A stretch of 64,000 nt of DNA from Panicum virgatum (GCF_016808335.1 NC_053136.1:6368531-6432530); one strand, 5' to 3'; counted from the first letter of the stretch, positions 11,662 through 23,431 are shown. The notes: generated by a model from the letters alone, not told the origin. Program-made: numbers and translations.

Positions 11662-11890
11662 GACTAGTTTCAGTGGGAGTTTTATGAGCAATGTTATCTA
11701 AAGTGACAACTAAGTAATTGTGACAGATGAGTTTCATGGTGATGAAATACGGTGGCAGATGAGTTTCATGGTGATGAAATCTTTCTTATATCCCATGAAA
11801 CCATATTCTCCTCTCTCCTTGTCATGTCAGCAAAACTGATGATATTTAATGTCATGAAATCTTTCATGAAACTCCCACTGAGAACAACTC
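11662..11890. mobile_element. MITE with CAGTGGGAGTTT inverted repeats
   Basis: The left end GACTAGTTTCAGTGGGAGTTT and the right end AACTCCCACTGAGAACAACTC are inverted copies. They are flanked by TTA on the left and TAA on the right, so the duplication is imperfect. A 25-bp phrase (CAGATGAGTTTCATGGTGAT...) is repeated inside at about 11725 and 11756. Confidence 0.6.
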
Positions 11891-12528
11891 TAAGAGACTC
11901 TCTACATGTTTTCTCTACATGTTTTCTCATTGTTAGAAATAAAGATTTTGATAGAAAAATATCATCCCACAACATCTTTAAGTGGCTATCCAAATGTGAA
12001 GTCATCCTCTATTTCACATTTTTCGCTAGTCAAAGATAGATAACGAAAATAAATTTTTAGAGTCCACACAAGATATAGAAAAACTGTTGGAGAATGAAAA
12101 TATGTAGAAAACGATTTTTATGCGTGAGGCTGTTCAAATAATAATTTATAGAGTGAAATTTAGAAAAACTTAGACATACTGCAGCGCGATTGGATCAAGA
12201 AACACGTTCTCCGTTGGGTGTTCGAGGTTCACACCGATGGGCCGGCGGTCTGGTGACTGGTGGTGATGGTCGTCGTCGTCGTCAAAGTCGTAAAAAACAG
12301 GTCGTGGTGATTCGCGGTTCACATGACCGGGCGACCGGCTTGACGGCGGCTTCTGCACGCGTTCGGCGCCATTTCCGCGAGTTTGCCGTACCCGCTCCGC
12401 CAATAAATCCTTACGCCTCGTGGGCGAAATTCCACGACGGATCGATCTTCATTTCTCGCCGCCGTCCGCGCATCTCTGCCTCCGCCGGCACCACCTGCTT
12501 GTTTGGGAGGTCGCCAGGCCGCGCGCCC

Positions 12529-15355
12529 ATGGCCGTCGCCGTGTGCGTCACCGGCGCCGGCGGCTTCATCGGGTCGTGGATCGTCAAGCTCCTCCTCGAC
12601 CGCGGGTACGCCGTCCGGGGCACCTCCCGCCGCGCAGGTACGCGCTGCTCCTCCCTACCCCTCCTCTTCCCCCGCCGCCCCCCAAAATCCTTTCTTGCGC
12701 CCGGAATGGGGCTGACGGCTTCTTCTTCCTCGCTGCCGCTCGCGGTTCGGCGGCCGGATCTCGGTTCGGCGGCGCAGATGACCCCAAGAACGCGCACCTC
12801 TGGGCGCTCGACGGCGCGGCGGAGCGCCTCACGATGCTGCAGGCGGACCTGCTCGACCGGGCCAGCCTCCGCGCCGCCTTCGACGGCTGCGACGGCGTCA
12901 TTCACACCGCCTCGCCGATGCACGACAACCCCGTGAGTGCCGTCGCCGCCGAGCTCGGATGAGAATCCCCCTTGATGCCGCGGAAAGATAAGCTCAAGTT
13001 TTCTTCTTTCTATTAGGAGGAGATCATCGAGCCCATTATCGCCGGGACGCGGAACGTCGTCGAGGCCTCGGCCGACGCCGGCGTGCGGCGCCTGGTGATC
13101 TCCTCCACCATCGGCACCATGTACATGAACCCGCACCGCGACCCCGACGCGCCCCTGGACGAGTGGAGCTGGAGCGACCTCGAGCACTGCAAGAAGACCG
13201 TGGTAAATTAAGATCGAATCTTTTCTTCACCCCCAAAATTGAATGCACCCGCCGCCAAGTAAAAAAATGAGTCGCATGATCTGACCGCCGTTGGAATCCG
13301 CAGAACTGGTACTGCTACGCGAAGACGATCGCAGAGCAGAGCGCGTGGCAGGCGGCGCGGGCGCGGGGGCTGGACCTGGCGGTGGTCATCCCGGTGGTGG
13401 TGCTCGGCGAGCTGATGCAGCCAAGCATGAACACCAGCACCCTGCACATACTCAAGTACCTCACCGGCGAGGCCAAGAATTACGTCAACGAGTCACACGC
13501 GTACGTGCACGTCAAGGACGCCGCCGAGGCGCACGTCCGGGTGCTCGAGGCGCCCGGTGCCGGCGGGCATCGCTACGTCTGCGCCGAGCGGACTATGCAC
13601 CGCGGCGAGCTGTGCCGCATCCTCACTGAACTCTTCCCGGAGTACCCTATTCCGACGAGGTATGGCGATGCGCTGGTTGCTTACTGATTATAGGAACTGG
13701 TGCTACTCTGGAGCATGAGTCACTGCTACCTTGCTTCATTCAAGAGGCTTAAGTAATCTGAGGAAACTGCAAGATTTCACTAGCATGATTTAGCAACATT
13801 CAAGAATCCAGCAGGTCTGCTCGGATTGTTCTAACATTGAACATCAGCGCAGTATAATCTGAAATCTGAATAAATCAATACTGAAGATGGTTTCTTAGTA
13901 ACTACGTTGGTCTGGGAGCTAATGAGTAATGAGTATGAGTACCGAGTAGTTTAGGAAGGTCGTTTGGTGGGTGTCCATGGATCAGAGAACTCGATGAATG
14001 CTGCAGCTGCAGAATACTTGCATAGTCAAATGTGTATCTATGGAATCGATGTCATGCACAGAATATTTCAGAGTCACGATAGTCAAATTGCTTACTGATT
14101 CTAGGAACTGGTGCTACTCTGGAGCATGAGTCACTGCTAGCTTGCTTCATTCAAGAGGCGTAATCTGAATAAATTTCAAGAATTTACTAGCATGATCTAG
14201 GAACATTGAAGAATTCACTAGCATGATCTAGAAACATTGAAGAATTCAGCAAGCCTGCCTCAGATTGTTCATCTGAAGAAAGTGCAAGAATTCACTAGCA
14301 TGATTTGACATTGAAGAATTCAGCACACACCCTTAGGAACATTGAAGAATTCAGCCTGTCTGCTCGGACTGTTCTAACATTGGACTTCAGCGCAGCATAA
14401 TCTGAAATCTGAATAAATCAATACTGAAGACGGTTTCTGAGTAACCAAGTTGGTCTGGGCGCTAATGAGTAGAAAGGTCATATTTGGTGGGTGTCCAGGG
14501 ATCAGAGAACTCGACTGAAGGCTGCAGCTGCAGAATACTTGCATAGTCAAATGTGTATCTATGGAATTGATGCCGTGCACAGAATATTTGGGAGTCACAA
14601 TAGTCAAATTGACACCCATGGATAGAAAACTCTGACATTTAGATTTCATTAGCTACATTTTGTGAATGTTCATGCTTTTGTTATGCATAAGTGTCCATCA
14701 TTACGTATTTGTGCTTGCAAGTATGCGAATTCTGGAAGACAGAACAATACCAATTCTTTTCTTCGAAGATAAAGCACGCTAAGCCTGAAACTATTTACTT
14801 CATTTTTAAGATATTAAAGCATACACGGTGTTTGGTTCCTGAAATTTCTTCAAGACAAAACAATCACTTCACTTAGAAAGCACTCTAGTTACAGTTCTAA
14901 CCCACTGGTTGCATGCTACTTCTGCAGGTGCAAGGATGAGGTGAATCCACCAAAGAAGGGCTACAAGTTTACAAACCAGCCTCTGAAGGACTTAGGCATC
15001 AGGTTCACACCTGCGCATGAGTACCTTTATGAAGCAGTAAAATCCCTACAAGAAAAGGGTTTTCTCCCCAAGGCTTCTATCACAGAGGTAAAAGAAAAGT
15101 ACTGCATAGAGAATTTGAGATCAATGAGCATTCGGAGTGGTATCAGAGTTTGCATTTCATACATTCGACTATTCTAAAGATCATAAGCAAAATTAGGGAA
15201 ACAAAACATCGATACACATTTGACAACACAATAAGCATTGCACTGATGCCCATTCACTGTTGTCCTTGCTGTGGCGTTTGTTGTTGCAGGTGACCGAAAG
15301 TCGCAGTTCCCTGCCTCGAAAGTTGCCACAGATGACATTGATTTCAAGACTTTGA
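12529..15355 (+). CDS. cinnamoyl-CoA reductase-like NAD(P)-dependent reductase, copy 1
   Basis: An extended short-chain dehydrogenase/reductase of the CCR/DFR family, which in lignin synthesis reduces hydroxycinnamoyl-CoA esters to aldehydes with NADPH. The model is join(12529..12637,12778..12932,13017..13202,13304..13659,14928..15087,15290..15355), 343 residues, with all junctions in phase and GT-AG. The N-terminus [20 protein letters not shown] holds the Rossmann GxxGxxG. The CCR signature region reads NWYCYAK (family norm NWYCYGK), with catalytic Tyr153 and Lys157. The position of the catalytic Ser appears to be Thr119 (SSTIGTMY). The ATG at 12529 has a strong context (CCCATGG). If intron 5 were retained, a different C-terminus would follow GAG at 15087. 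Copy 2 lies 8 kb downstream. The family is secure; the substrate is unknown. Confidence 0.9.
13681..14611 (+). repeat. local tandem duplication inside intron 4 of reductase copy 1
   Basis: The phrase TTACTGATTATAGGAACTGG at 13681 recurs at 14092 with one change, and similarity continues to the GTCACAATAGTCAAATTG end near 14611. The second unit carries about 110 extra bases made of short repeats of GAATTCACTAGCATGATC. Reductase copy 2 has only one unit (about 22100-22600). Confidence 0.8.
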
Positions 15356-15889
15356 TAGATTTGCACACGAAGTGAATGTAATACGTCGATTATAATAACA
15401 AGTGTAGTGGTTCATTTGATTGGTTAAATTTTTGGTGGCCTGGTCTTATAAGGCCTATGAAACTTAATTTTGTAGGCTATAACATTCTCTGCCATTTGTC
15501 AAATCATTCGTCAATTTTTTTTCTCGCAAGAAAAGAAAAAAATAGAAATTTCTTGGACAAATCAAATGCAGTAGTATCCTTTTCTGCTGGCGTTGTTGAC
15601 CACCTAGAACCAGCTGCTACCGGGAACAACTTTTGTAAACAATTGAAGCCAGCACTAGCCCAGGCACCTCCTTGTCTCCTTCTAAAATCGCTGTAACCAG
15701 GCCAGCACCAGCCCAGGCACCTCCTAAAACCGCTGTAACTAGCTCAGGCATTTGAGTTTTTCCGCTGAAAAATTCGATCATTTCTTGCTTTCCACAATAA
15801 CCAAGAAGTCACGCTGACTAGGGTGTCAAGGCCTTCCTGTCATCACGCTGACTTTGCTTCCAGAACACTGCATGAATAAACACTTCTAA

Positions 15890-16218
15890 GGCCGTGTTTA
15901 GATCATTTGGCAAAATATTTTTGAAAGGGAATCTTGCTATTTCGGAGCACTAAATAAAATTTATTTATAAAACTTTTTGCACGGATGGGTTGTAAATCGC
16001 GAGATGAATATAATAAGCCTAATTAATTTATGAAACTGTAGCATCATTGTTGCAAAATATGGATTAAGTAGGTTCATTAGAATTGTCTCACGATTTACAA
16101 CTCATCCGTGCAAAAAGTTTTGTAAATAGATTTTATTTAGTACTCAATGCATGTGTCATCACACCCGATACCCGATGTGATGTTTTTGGGTGTAAACTTT
16201 TTAAATCTAAACACAGCC
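15890..16218. mobile_element. Tourist-like MITE (329 bp)
   Basis: GGCCGTGTTTAGATC starts the element, and its inverse GATCTAAACACAGCC (one mismatch) closes it at 16218. TAA is duplicated at 15887-15889 and 16219-16221, as PIF/Tourist elements make. The interior pairs in large part, for example TTGTAAATCGCGAGA with TCTCACGATTTACAA. Confidence 0.85.
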
Positions 16219-16589
16219 TAAATACTTGAACAAATTTAACTTGGCTAATTTGGCTTGTCCGTCATATATAGCTAGATCCACATAGCAAACACAATGGAAT
16301 TGGCTGACTGAATGAATGTATAGTGGGGTCATTAATTTTTAGGCACACATCTGCAACAAAATGGATTCTGAGGAAGATCTCAAGCTCAAGCGATGGTTTT
16401 AATTTGCAATTTCCATTGCGTGAAAACATGCGCCTAAGGTGGTGTTTAGTTAGCCGTAATCCAACTATGGAGCCAACTGATACAGTTAAAAGTGTTAGTT
16501 TTGAAGTTGTCTGAATCACTTACCAAGAAATTAAATCCCAGCCTATACAAATTTGTTACCGCTACGAATCGAGCGTGTAACAGCCCAAC

Positions 16590-16733
16590 TTTTTAAGAGC
16601 AAGAATTAACCCTAGGTAATTAGGGTTTGGGATATAAAAGAGATGAAAAGGAAATGGTACCTTTTTAAGAGCAAGGATTAACCCTAAGTAATTAGGGTTA
16701 GGGATATAAAAGAGATGAAAAAGGAAAGGGTAA
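16590..16733 (+). repeat. 72-bp tandem repeat, two units
   Basis: CTTTTTAAGAGCAAGAATTAACCC... and CTTTTTAAGAGCAAGGATTAACCC... are offset by 72 bp and share the tail GATATAAAAGAGATGAAAA. Confidence 0.85.
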
Positions 16734-17149
16734 AAGAAGAAGAAAGGGAAAAGAATAAGATTTTAAATGTGGAAGTTTGATGACAGGTGCCCAATTATAT
16801 AGATGGATGATTGTACTGTAAAAATGTATTATTTGTTTTGCTGAAGATAGTTAGCAAGTATTTAAAATGGAACTCCAACGTCGGTCGGATAGAGAAGGAA
16901 TACTGAACTCCGAATTCTGCCTGGATTCAATGAAAAATGACCAACATTGGGGCAAACAAAGTGTGAATTATTGTGAAGCTCTTGGACAACGAGAGTATAA
17001 GTGTATAGCTAGATGTTTGAACTTCTCAAATGTGTCATTTCATTTTCAGGAAAAGATCGGTAAGGCATTTAAAAAGGGATCTAAAAATGGCTGGTTGAGT
17101 AAACAAACTGAAAGTCTGAACATGTCTGAATGAGATTTAACAGCAATAT

Positions 17150-18460
17150 TCATGTCCGAGTGTTTGGATGAAACGAGCTCAACTATGTAGAAGGGTGTTT
17201 GGGATACAAAGGGATATAGTTTGTTTAATTGTAAATATTTGGCAAGGATTACAAATTAGCATCAAAAGCTTGCTGGTGTAAAATGGGGAGACCGAAACTC
17301 TGAATTCATATTACATTTGATATATGCATCAAGATTCAGAGCTGTTTTTGAATAGGTTGGAAGCCAAATCAAAAGATGTGCCTATGACGAATGTTGTAGG
17401 TAAATGGTTTCTCTACGACCATGGTTTTGGAATAATCCAAAGTGCAGTAATAAAAGTTTGGAGATAATTGGATTCGAAAATGACAGGTTTGTTCAACAGC
17501 TTAAAATTCTGAAAATAGCCTGAACCCGACCTGTTTATGGCAGTTTTTGGAAGGGTTAGAGGTTGAATCAGAAAATGTGCCTAAAACAAAAGTTGTATAT
17601 AATTGTAAAATATACAGCTTTGCTTTTTGGATATTTTGAAGTTCAGTGGAAGAATTTGGAGAAAATGCACTGTAATTTGCAGGTTCAGAAATATTCAGTT
17701 TCAACTCAGTGAAAACAGCAGAATTCAGAGCACTTTTTGCCCATGTTAGAGGCTAAACCAAGGAAAATGCATAACATGAAAATGGTAGTTCTATGTATTA
17801 TCTAAAACTTTTTTGTTGGGATATTTCAACGGTCAGTAGAAGTTTTGGGAGATAACTAGATTTGAAGCCAGCAGGTTTGGGGCAGCTTATCTGAAAACTC
17901 TGAAAATGTGCAAGAACCTGATCTGTTTGAACTGGATTTTGAAGAGGTTAGAGATAGATTCAAGACAAGTGACTGAAACAAAAATTGTAGGGGAATGTCC
18001 CGTATATGTTTTTTTTTGATATTTTAGAGTTTATACACAGATTTAGGAGATCTAGAGCTGTGGAACTATCGGGTTCGGAGGGAGTGCAACACAAATTCAG
18101 AAATGCAGACTGAGTCCGACGTGTTCAGAGCCATTTTTGAACAAGTTAGAGCTCGATTCAAGTAAAGTGAATAACATGGAATAGATAGTTGAATGAACCA
18201 TCTACAACTTTTATATTGTCCTATTTTGAGGTTCAGTAATAGAATCTGGATATATATCTAGACCTAATGGTGACAAGTTTGAGCAAAGTTAACTGAAACT
18301 CTGCATATTTGGCCCAAATTCAATGAAACAGTGATATTCAGAGCAAAAATTGAATAGTTTAGAGGCCGGATTTGGAGAGGATCCCAATACGAAAGTTGTA
18401 GAGTGATGTTTCATATACAATTATTCTTTTGGACTATTTAAATGTTCAGTAACAAAATTT
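17150..18460. repeat. degenerate tandem array with a period of about 200 bp
   Basis: A recurring module (TTAGAGGTTGAATCA-like, then AAAGTTGTAG-like, then a GGATATTTTGAAGTTCAGT-like phrase) begins near 17351, 17551, 17741, 17941, 18141 and 18351. The spacing is 190-210 bp. Units are strongly diverged. A weaker unit may start near 17160. Confidence 0.7.
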
Positions 18461-19339
18461 GGATTTTTGGGGAGTCCAAAGACCGAGCTGTGCACGGTTC
18501 AAACTGAATTCAGGGATGAACAGTAGCTCGTCGTTCCTATCATCTTCTCCAGAGGAGGCAGGTGAATTCCCAGGCGAATTCAATGTACTCCACGCGGCAA
18601 ATCGCAGCATGGCCAGCACATCTCAAGCAAGCAGGATGTGGCGCTCGGTTAAGATCGAACCGATTCAAATAAATACTGCCGGGAGGCCTCCTCTTCTACT
18701 CGTCAGTTCCTTCCCCCACAGGCCACAGCAGAGCTCCTCCCATCATCAAAATTGCCGTCGTTGCATCACCAGCATCCAATTCCTCTCACCATCATTATCA
18801 CAACAACCACAGAGTCCCATTTGAGCCCTTCCCGAGTTTAATCCATCGCAGGAGCTGTCTAGCCGCCGTTGCCTTCCTTCCTCAGTCCGCCGCCTTACAG
18901 AAATGGGCAGGCCGCCGGTGAGCTCTGTTTTCCCGAGGCTTGCAGTCTGTTCTGGTAGGTATAGCAAAGTCTTAAGGAACTGAAGTTTCTGTAGGGGATT
19001 TCGGCCGGCCCGTTCCGAGGCAGAGGCGGCCAGAACGCGCGCCGTCACCATCGGCCATGGTGGCCACCGCCGCCAGCCCCCTCTGTTGTGGGAAAACAAG
19101 AAGCCAGGAAAGGGAGAAAAGGCGCAGGGAGGTAGAGATGCTTGCTAGGCAAGCCTGGGCTGCCGGCGAAGCTCACCGCCGGCGAGGCTAGGGGTGCCGC
19201 CCCCCCCGATGCTCGGCCTGGCCGAGCCCTGTGCGAGAGGAGGGGGAAGGAGAGGTCTGGCCCACCTGTCTTTTTTTATAATAGGCATTTTATTGCTTAG
19301 ATAAGCAAATTACAGAGACCTTTCCTAGTCTCCTGTCTT

Positions 19340-19540
19340 TATCGCGTCGAATCTTTGAAAATATGCATAGAGCATTAAATATAATAAAAAATATATCTAA
19401 TTATACAGTATAATTATTTCATACGAGATGAATCTCTTAAACCTAATTAGTTTATGATTGTACATAAATTGTCAAATAGCAACAAAATATGCTACGGTAC
19501 TAAAACTCAAACTTTTCCACGAACTAAACACGACTAACGA
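19340..19540. mobile_element. partial Tourist-like MITE half
   Basis: The stretch reads AGATGAATCTCTTAAACCTAATTAG...TTTCCACGAACTAAACACG, resembling the right half of the MITEs at 15890 and 52034. The left terminus was not found. Confidence 0.45.
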
Positions 19541-19980
19541 CATACACACACACGAAAACGATACGAAAGCAGCTGATACAACCAAACTTCACAAAAAGCC
19601 CTAAATAAAAGAAAAATTCATAGAGAAGCCCCTGAATCCTTCACAAATCCTCTATTGTCGCCCTCCTCGTTGCCGGTCATCGCCGCCGGAGAATTAAGGC
19701 GACCTCCACCGTGAATTGGAGAGGTCCCATCGCACACGGTACTAAAACTCAAACTTTTCCACGAACTAAACACGGCTAAAGACATACACACACGTACGAA
19801 AACGATACGAAACCAGCTGATACAACCAAAGTTCACAAAAAGCCCTAAATAAAAGAAAAATTCAAAGAGAAGCCCCTGGATCCTTCACAAATCCTCTATT
19901 GTCGCCCTCCTCGTTGCTAGTCATCGCCGCCGGAGAATTAAGGCGACCTCCACCGTGAATTGGAGAGGTCCCATCACACA
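19496..19980 (+). repeat. 242-bp tandem duplication, two units
   Basis: The unit starting GGTACTAAAACTCAAACTTT at 19496 is repeated at 19738 with few differences. Both units include CCTTCACAAATCCTCTATTG and GAATTGGAGAGGTCCCATC. Open frames here are short and unlike any family known to me. Confidence 0.9.
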
Positions 19981-20991
19981 CAGATTTTTGCAAGAGTCGA
20001 AGTAGAAAATAATGTAGGTGATCGTCCATTGACTGGTGCCTTGCCCCCAACCTCACCATCCCCTAAATCTGAGCCCGCCGTTGGCGACCATCGCCACCAA
20101 GGAAAGAGCGAGCAAGAACCAAATGTCAATCCAGCACATCACTCATAGCCCGCTCTGCACCTTTGCAGAATTTGTTTTAGGGTTTGAATAATTAAGATAA
20201 AATTTGCTAGGGTTTTTAGAGGGGTAGTTTGGTGTCGGATTGCAACTTTAGCGAGAACGAAAGTTATGATCCATTTTCTAAAATACTGCGGATATCCATC
20301 TTCGCATTTCCCCCCACTTCCATCCTGATCGGGTAACAGATGTGAATATTTGGAATATCCATCTTTTGCTTCAGGTTTCCCTCCTATCTGTACCGCATCC
20401 TACCAATCGGCCATCCGTGCTCTTCTCCGCACGCCACGTCAGAAACCACCAGTACCACGTGTACTGTAAAGCAACATGTGCGGGCATTTTTGTTTTTAGA
20501 AAAAGATGCCCGCCAGATAAAGCCTATCAAGAATTCAAGATGCGGATGGGGCCATCTAATCAGCGCGCGCGCGCGCCAGGAGCCATGTTAATCCTTGATT
20601 GATTCCTCGCATAGCCGCCGGCCCCGCACCGCCGAGCCCAGTTTCATAAACAATCGACCAGCGGTGAGATTGGATCGAGAAACACGTTCTCCATTGGGGT
20701 GCTCGAGGCTCAAGCCGATGGGGCGGACCGGCGGCGGACTGGTGGCGGTGGTGGTCGGTGCTCGTCGTCGTGTACTAGGTCGTAAAAAAAAAAGCTCGTC
20801 GGGATTCGCGGTCCACATGGCGGCTTCTGCTCGCGTTCGGCGCCATTTCCGCGAGCACCCGCTCCGCTCCGCCAATAAATCCTTGCCCCTCGTCGGCGAA
20901 ATTCCCCGACGGATCGATCTTGATTTCTCGCCGCCGTCCCCGCATCTCTGCCACAACCTTCCTGTTTGGGAGGTCGCCAGGCCGCGCTCCC

Positions 20992-23431
20992 ATGGCCGTC
21001 ACGGTGTGCGTCACCGGCGCCGGCGGCTTCATCGGGTCGTGGATCGTCAAGCTCCTCCTCGACCGCGGGTACGCCGTCCGGGGCACCTCCCGCCGCGCAG
21101 GTACGCGCTGCTGCTCCCTCCCCGTCCCCCAAAATCCTTTCTTGTGCCCGGAATGGGGCTGACGGCTTCTTCTTCCTGGCTGTCGGTCGCGGTTCGGCGG
21201 CGCAGATGACCCCAAGAACGCGCACCTCTGGGCGCTCGACGGCGCGGCGGAGGGCCTCACGATGCTGCAGGTGGACCTGCTCGACAGGGCCAGCCTCCGC
21301 GCCGCCTTCGACGGCTGCGACGGCGTCATCCACACCGCCTCGCCGATGCACGACATCCCCGTGAGTGCCGCCGCCGCCGAGCTCGAATGAGAAATCCCCC
21401 TTGATGCAGCGGAAAGATAAGCTTTCTTCTTTCTTTCTTCCCCCTATGTTATTAGGAGGAGATCATCGACCCAATTATCGCCGGGACGCGGAACGTCGTC
21501 GAGGCCGCGGCCGACGCCGGCGTGCGGCGCCTGGTGTTCTCCTCCACCATCGGCACCATGTACATGAACCCGCACCGCGACCCCGACGATCCCCTGGACG
21601 AGTGGAGCTGGAGCGACCTCGAGTACTGCAAGAGGACCGCGGTAAATCAAGACTGAATCTTTTCTTCACCCCCAAAATTCACCTGCCAAGTAAAAAAATT
21701 AGTCGCATCTGACGCCCGTTGGAATCCGCAGCACTGGTACTGCTACGCGAAGACGATCGCGGAGCAGAGCGCGTGGCAGGCGGCGCGGGCGCGGGAGCTG
21801 GACCTGGCGGTGGTCATCCCGGTGGTGGTGCTCGGCGAGCTGATGCAGCCAAGCATGAACACCAGCACCCTGCACATACTCAAGTACCTCACCGGCGAGG
21901 CCAAGAATTACGTCAACGAGTCGCAGGCGTACGTGCACGTCAAGGACGCTGCAGAGGCGCACGTCAGGGTGCTCGAGGCGCCCGGCGCCGGCGGGCATCG
22001 CTACGTCTGCGCCGAGCGGACTCTGCACCGCGGCGAGCTGTGCCGAATGCTCGCTGAACTCTTCCCGGAGTACCCTGTTCCGACGAGGTATGGCGATGCG
22101 TTGCTTACTGATTATAGGAACTGAACTGTTGCTACTCTTGAGCATACGAGTCACTGCTAGTTTGCTTCATTCAAGAGGCCTTAGTAATTTGAAGAAATAA
22201 ATTGCAAGAGTTCACTAGCATGATTTAGGAACATTGAAGAATTCAGGGAGTCTGCCTCGGATTGCTCATGTGAAGAAATTGCAAGAATTCACTAGTATGG
22301 TTTAGTAGGAACATACAAGAATCTAGCAGGTCTGCTCGGATTGTTCTAACATCGGACTTCAGCGCAGTATAATCTGAAATCTGAATAAATCAATACTGAA
22401 GATGGTTTCTGAGTAACCACTAACCAGGTTGTTTTGGGCCCTAATGAGTAGAAAGGTCATTTGGTGGGTGTCCATGGATCAGAGAGAACTCGATTGAAGG
22501 CTGCAGCTGCAGAATACTTGCATAGTCAAATGTGTATCGATGGAAATCGATGTCGTGCACAGAATATTTCGCAGTCACAATAGTCAAATTGACACCCATG
22601 GATAGAAAAACACTGACATTCAGAATTCATTAGCTACATTTTGTGAATGTTCATGCATTTGTGATGCATTAGTGTCCTTCATTACGTATTTGTGCTTGCA
22701 AGTATGTGAATTCTGGAAGACAACAATCTTCGAAGACAAAGCACACTGATCCTGAAAGCATTTACTTTGTGTAACCAAAACCTTTAACTTCAGGCCACTT
22801 GGGTCAATGGAATGAAATCTCAGGTGGGGGACTCTCTCCCCTTCCGTTGACCCTTCAAAAAAAGCATTTACTTTGTTTTTAAGATATTAAGGCATACCTG
22901 GTGTTTGGATCTTGAAATTTCTTCAAGACAAAACAATTGCTTCACTTAGAAACCACTCTAGTTACAGTTCTAACCCTCTGGTTGCAAGCTACTTCTGCAG
23001 GTGCAAGGATGAGGTGAATCCACCAAAGAAGGGCTACAAGTTTACAAACCAGCCTCTGAAGGACCTAGGCATCAGGTTCACACCTGCGCATGAGTACCTC
23101 TATGAAGCAGTAAAATCCCTGCAACAAAAGGGTTTTCTCCCCAAGGCCAAGGCTTCTGTCACAGAGGTAAAAAAATAAAGTACTGTATAGAGAATTTGAT
23201 ATCAGTGAGCATTCGAAGTGGTATCAGAGTTTGCATTTCATACATTCAACTATCCTAAAGATCATAAGCAAAATGAGTAAAACAAAACACTGACACGCAT
23301 TTGACAACATAATAGCATTGCACTAATGCACATTCACTGTCCTTGTTGTGGCGTTGTTGTTGCAGGTGACTGAAAGTCGCAGTTCCCCGCCTCAAAAGTT
23401 GCAACTGGGGATGTTGATTTCAAATCTTTGA
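20992..23431 (+). CDS. cinnamoyl-CoA reductase-like NAD(P)-dependent reductase, copy 2
   Basis: This is the paralogue of the gene at 12529, with the same six-exon structure: join(20992..21100,21206..21360,21456..21641,21732..22087,23001..23166,23366..23431), 345 residues, all GT-AG and in phase. The first four coding exons match copy 1 in length (109, 155, 186 and 356 bp). Exon 5 is 6 bp longer (PKAKASVTE against PKASITE). The N-terminus [20 protein letters not shown] carries the Rossmann motif. The signature region reads HWYCYAK, where family members have NWYCYGK, so the Asn before the catalytic Tyr-Lys pair is His. The aligned catalytic Ser is again Thr (SSTIGTMY). Intron 4 carries a short retroposon-like insertion absent from copy 1. 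No stop or frameshift is seen, so both copies could be functional. The substrate is not known. Confidence 0.9.
22771..22860 (+). mobile_element. short retroposon insertion (5'-truncated LINE or SINE tail) in intron 4 of reductase copy 2
   Basis: About 90 bp ending in CCGTTGACCCTTC and an A run is flanked by a perfect 16-bp direct repeat (AAAGCATTTACTTTGT at 22755-22770 and 22861-22876). The paralogous intron of copy 1 has one related target and no insert. A target duplication plus a poly-A tail indicates target-primed retroposition. Confidence 0.8.

Larger units (their letters stand above)
9400..15605 (+). repeat. segmental duplication, block A (contains reductase copy 1)
   Basis: Similarity to block B is visible from the upstream flank (CAGAAACCACCA at about 9440), through the promoter (AGAAACACGTTCTCC at about 12197) and all exons and introns, to GGACAAATCAAATGCA near 15555 and TGCTGGCGTTGTTGACC near 15585. 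Block A is longer because of the 10.48-kb element, other upstream DNA and the intron 4 duplication. Confidence 0.7.
16576..19110 (+). repeat. probable Ty3/gypsy-type LTR or LTR-like unit, ends unresolved
   Basis: TGTAACAGCCCAA at 16576 resembles the TGTAACACCC start of long grass gypsy LTRs (Tekay/Del type). The unit then holds a 72-bp tandem repeat, the array with a period near 200 bp, and a TATA-like AAATAAATACTG at about 18670. A GC-rich leader-like stretch follows. No CA end with a matching 5-bp duplication (GAGCG) was found, so a solo or truncated LTR is an inference. No polyprotein frame lies nearby. Confidence 0.4.

Noticed and set aside
12411..13187. 258-codon open frame on the minus strand across reductase exons 1-3
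   Set aside because: It is antisense to well-supported spliced exons. GC-rich third positions remove stops on the opposite strand, and the protein has no motif. The same holds for 20710-21351.
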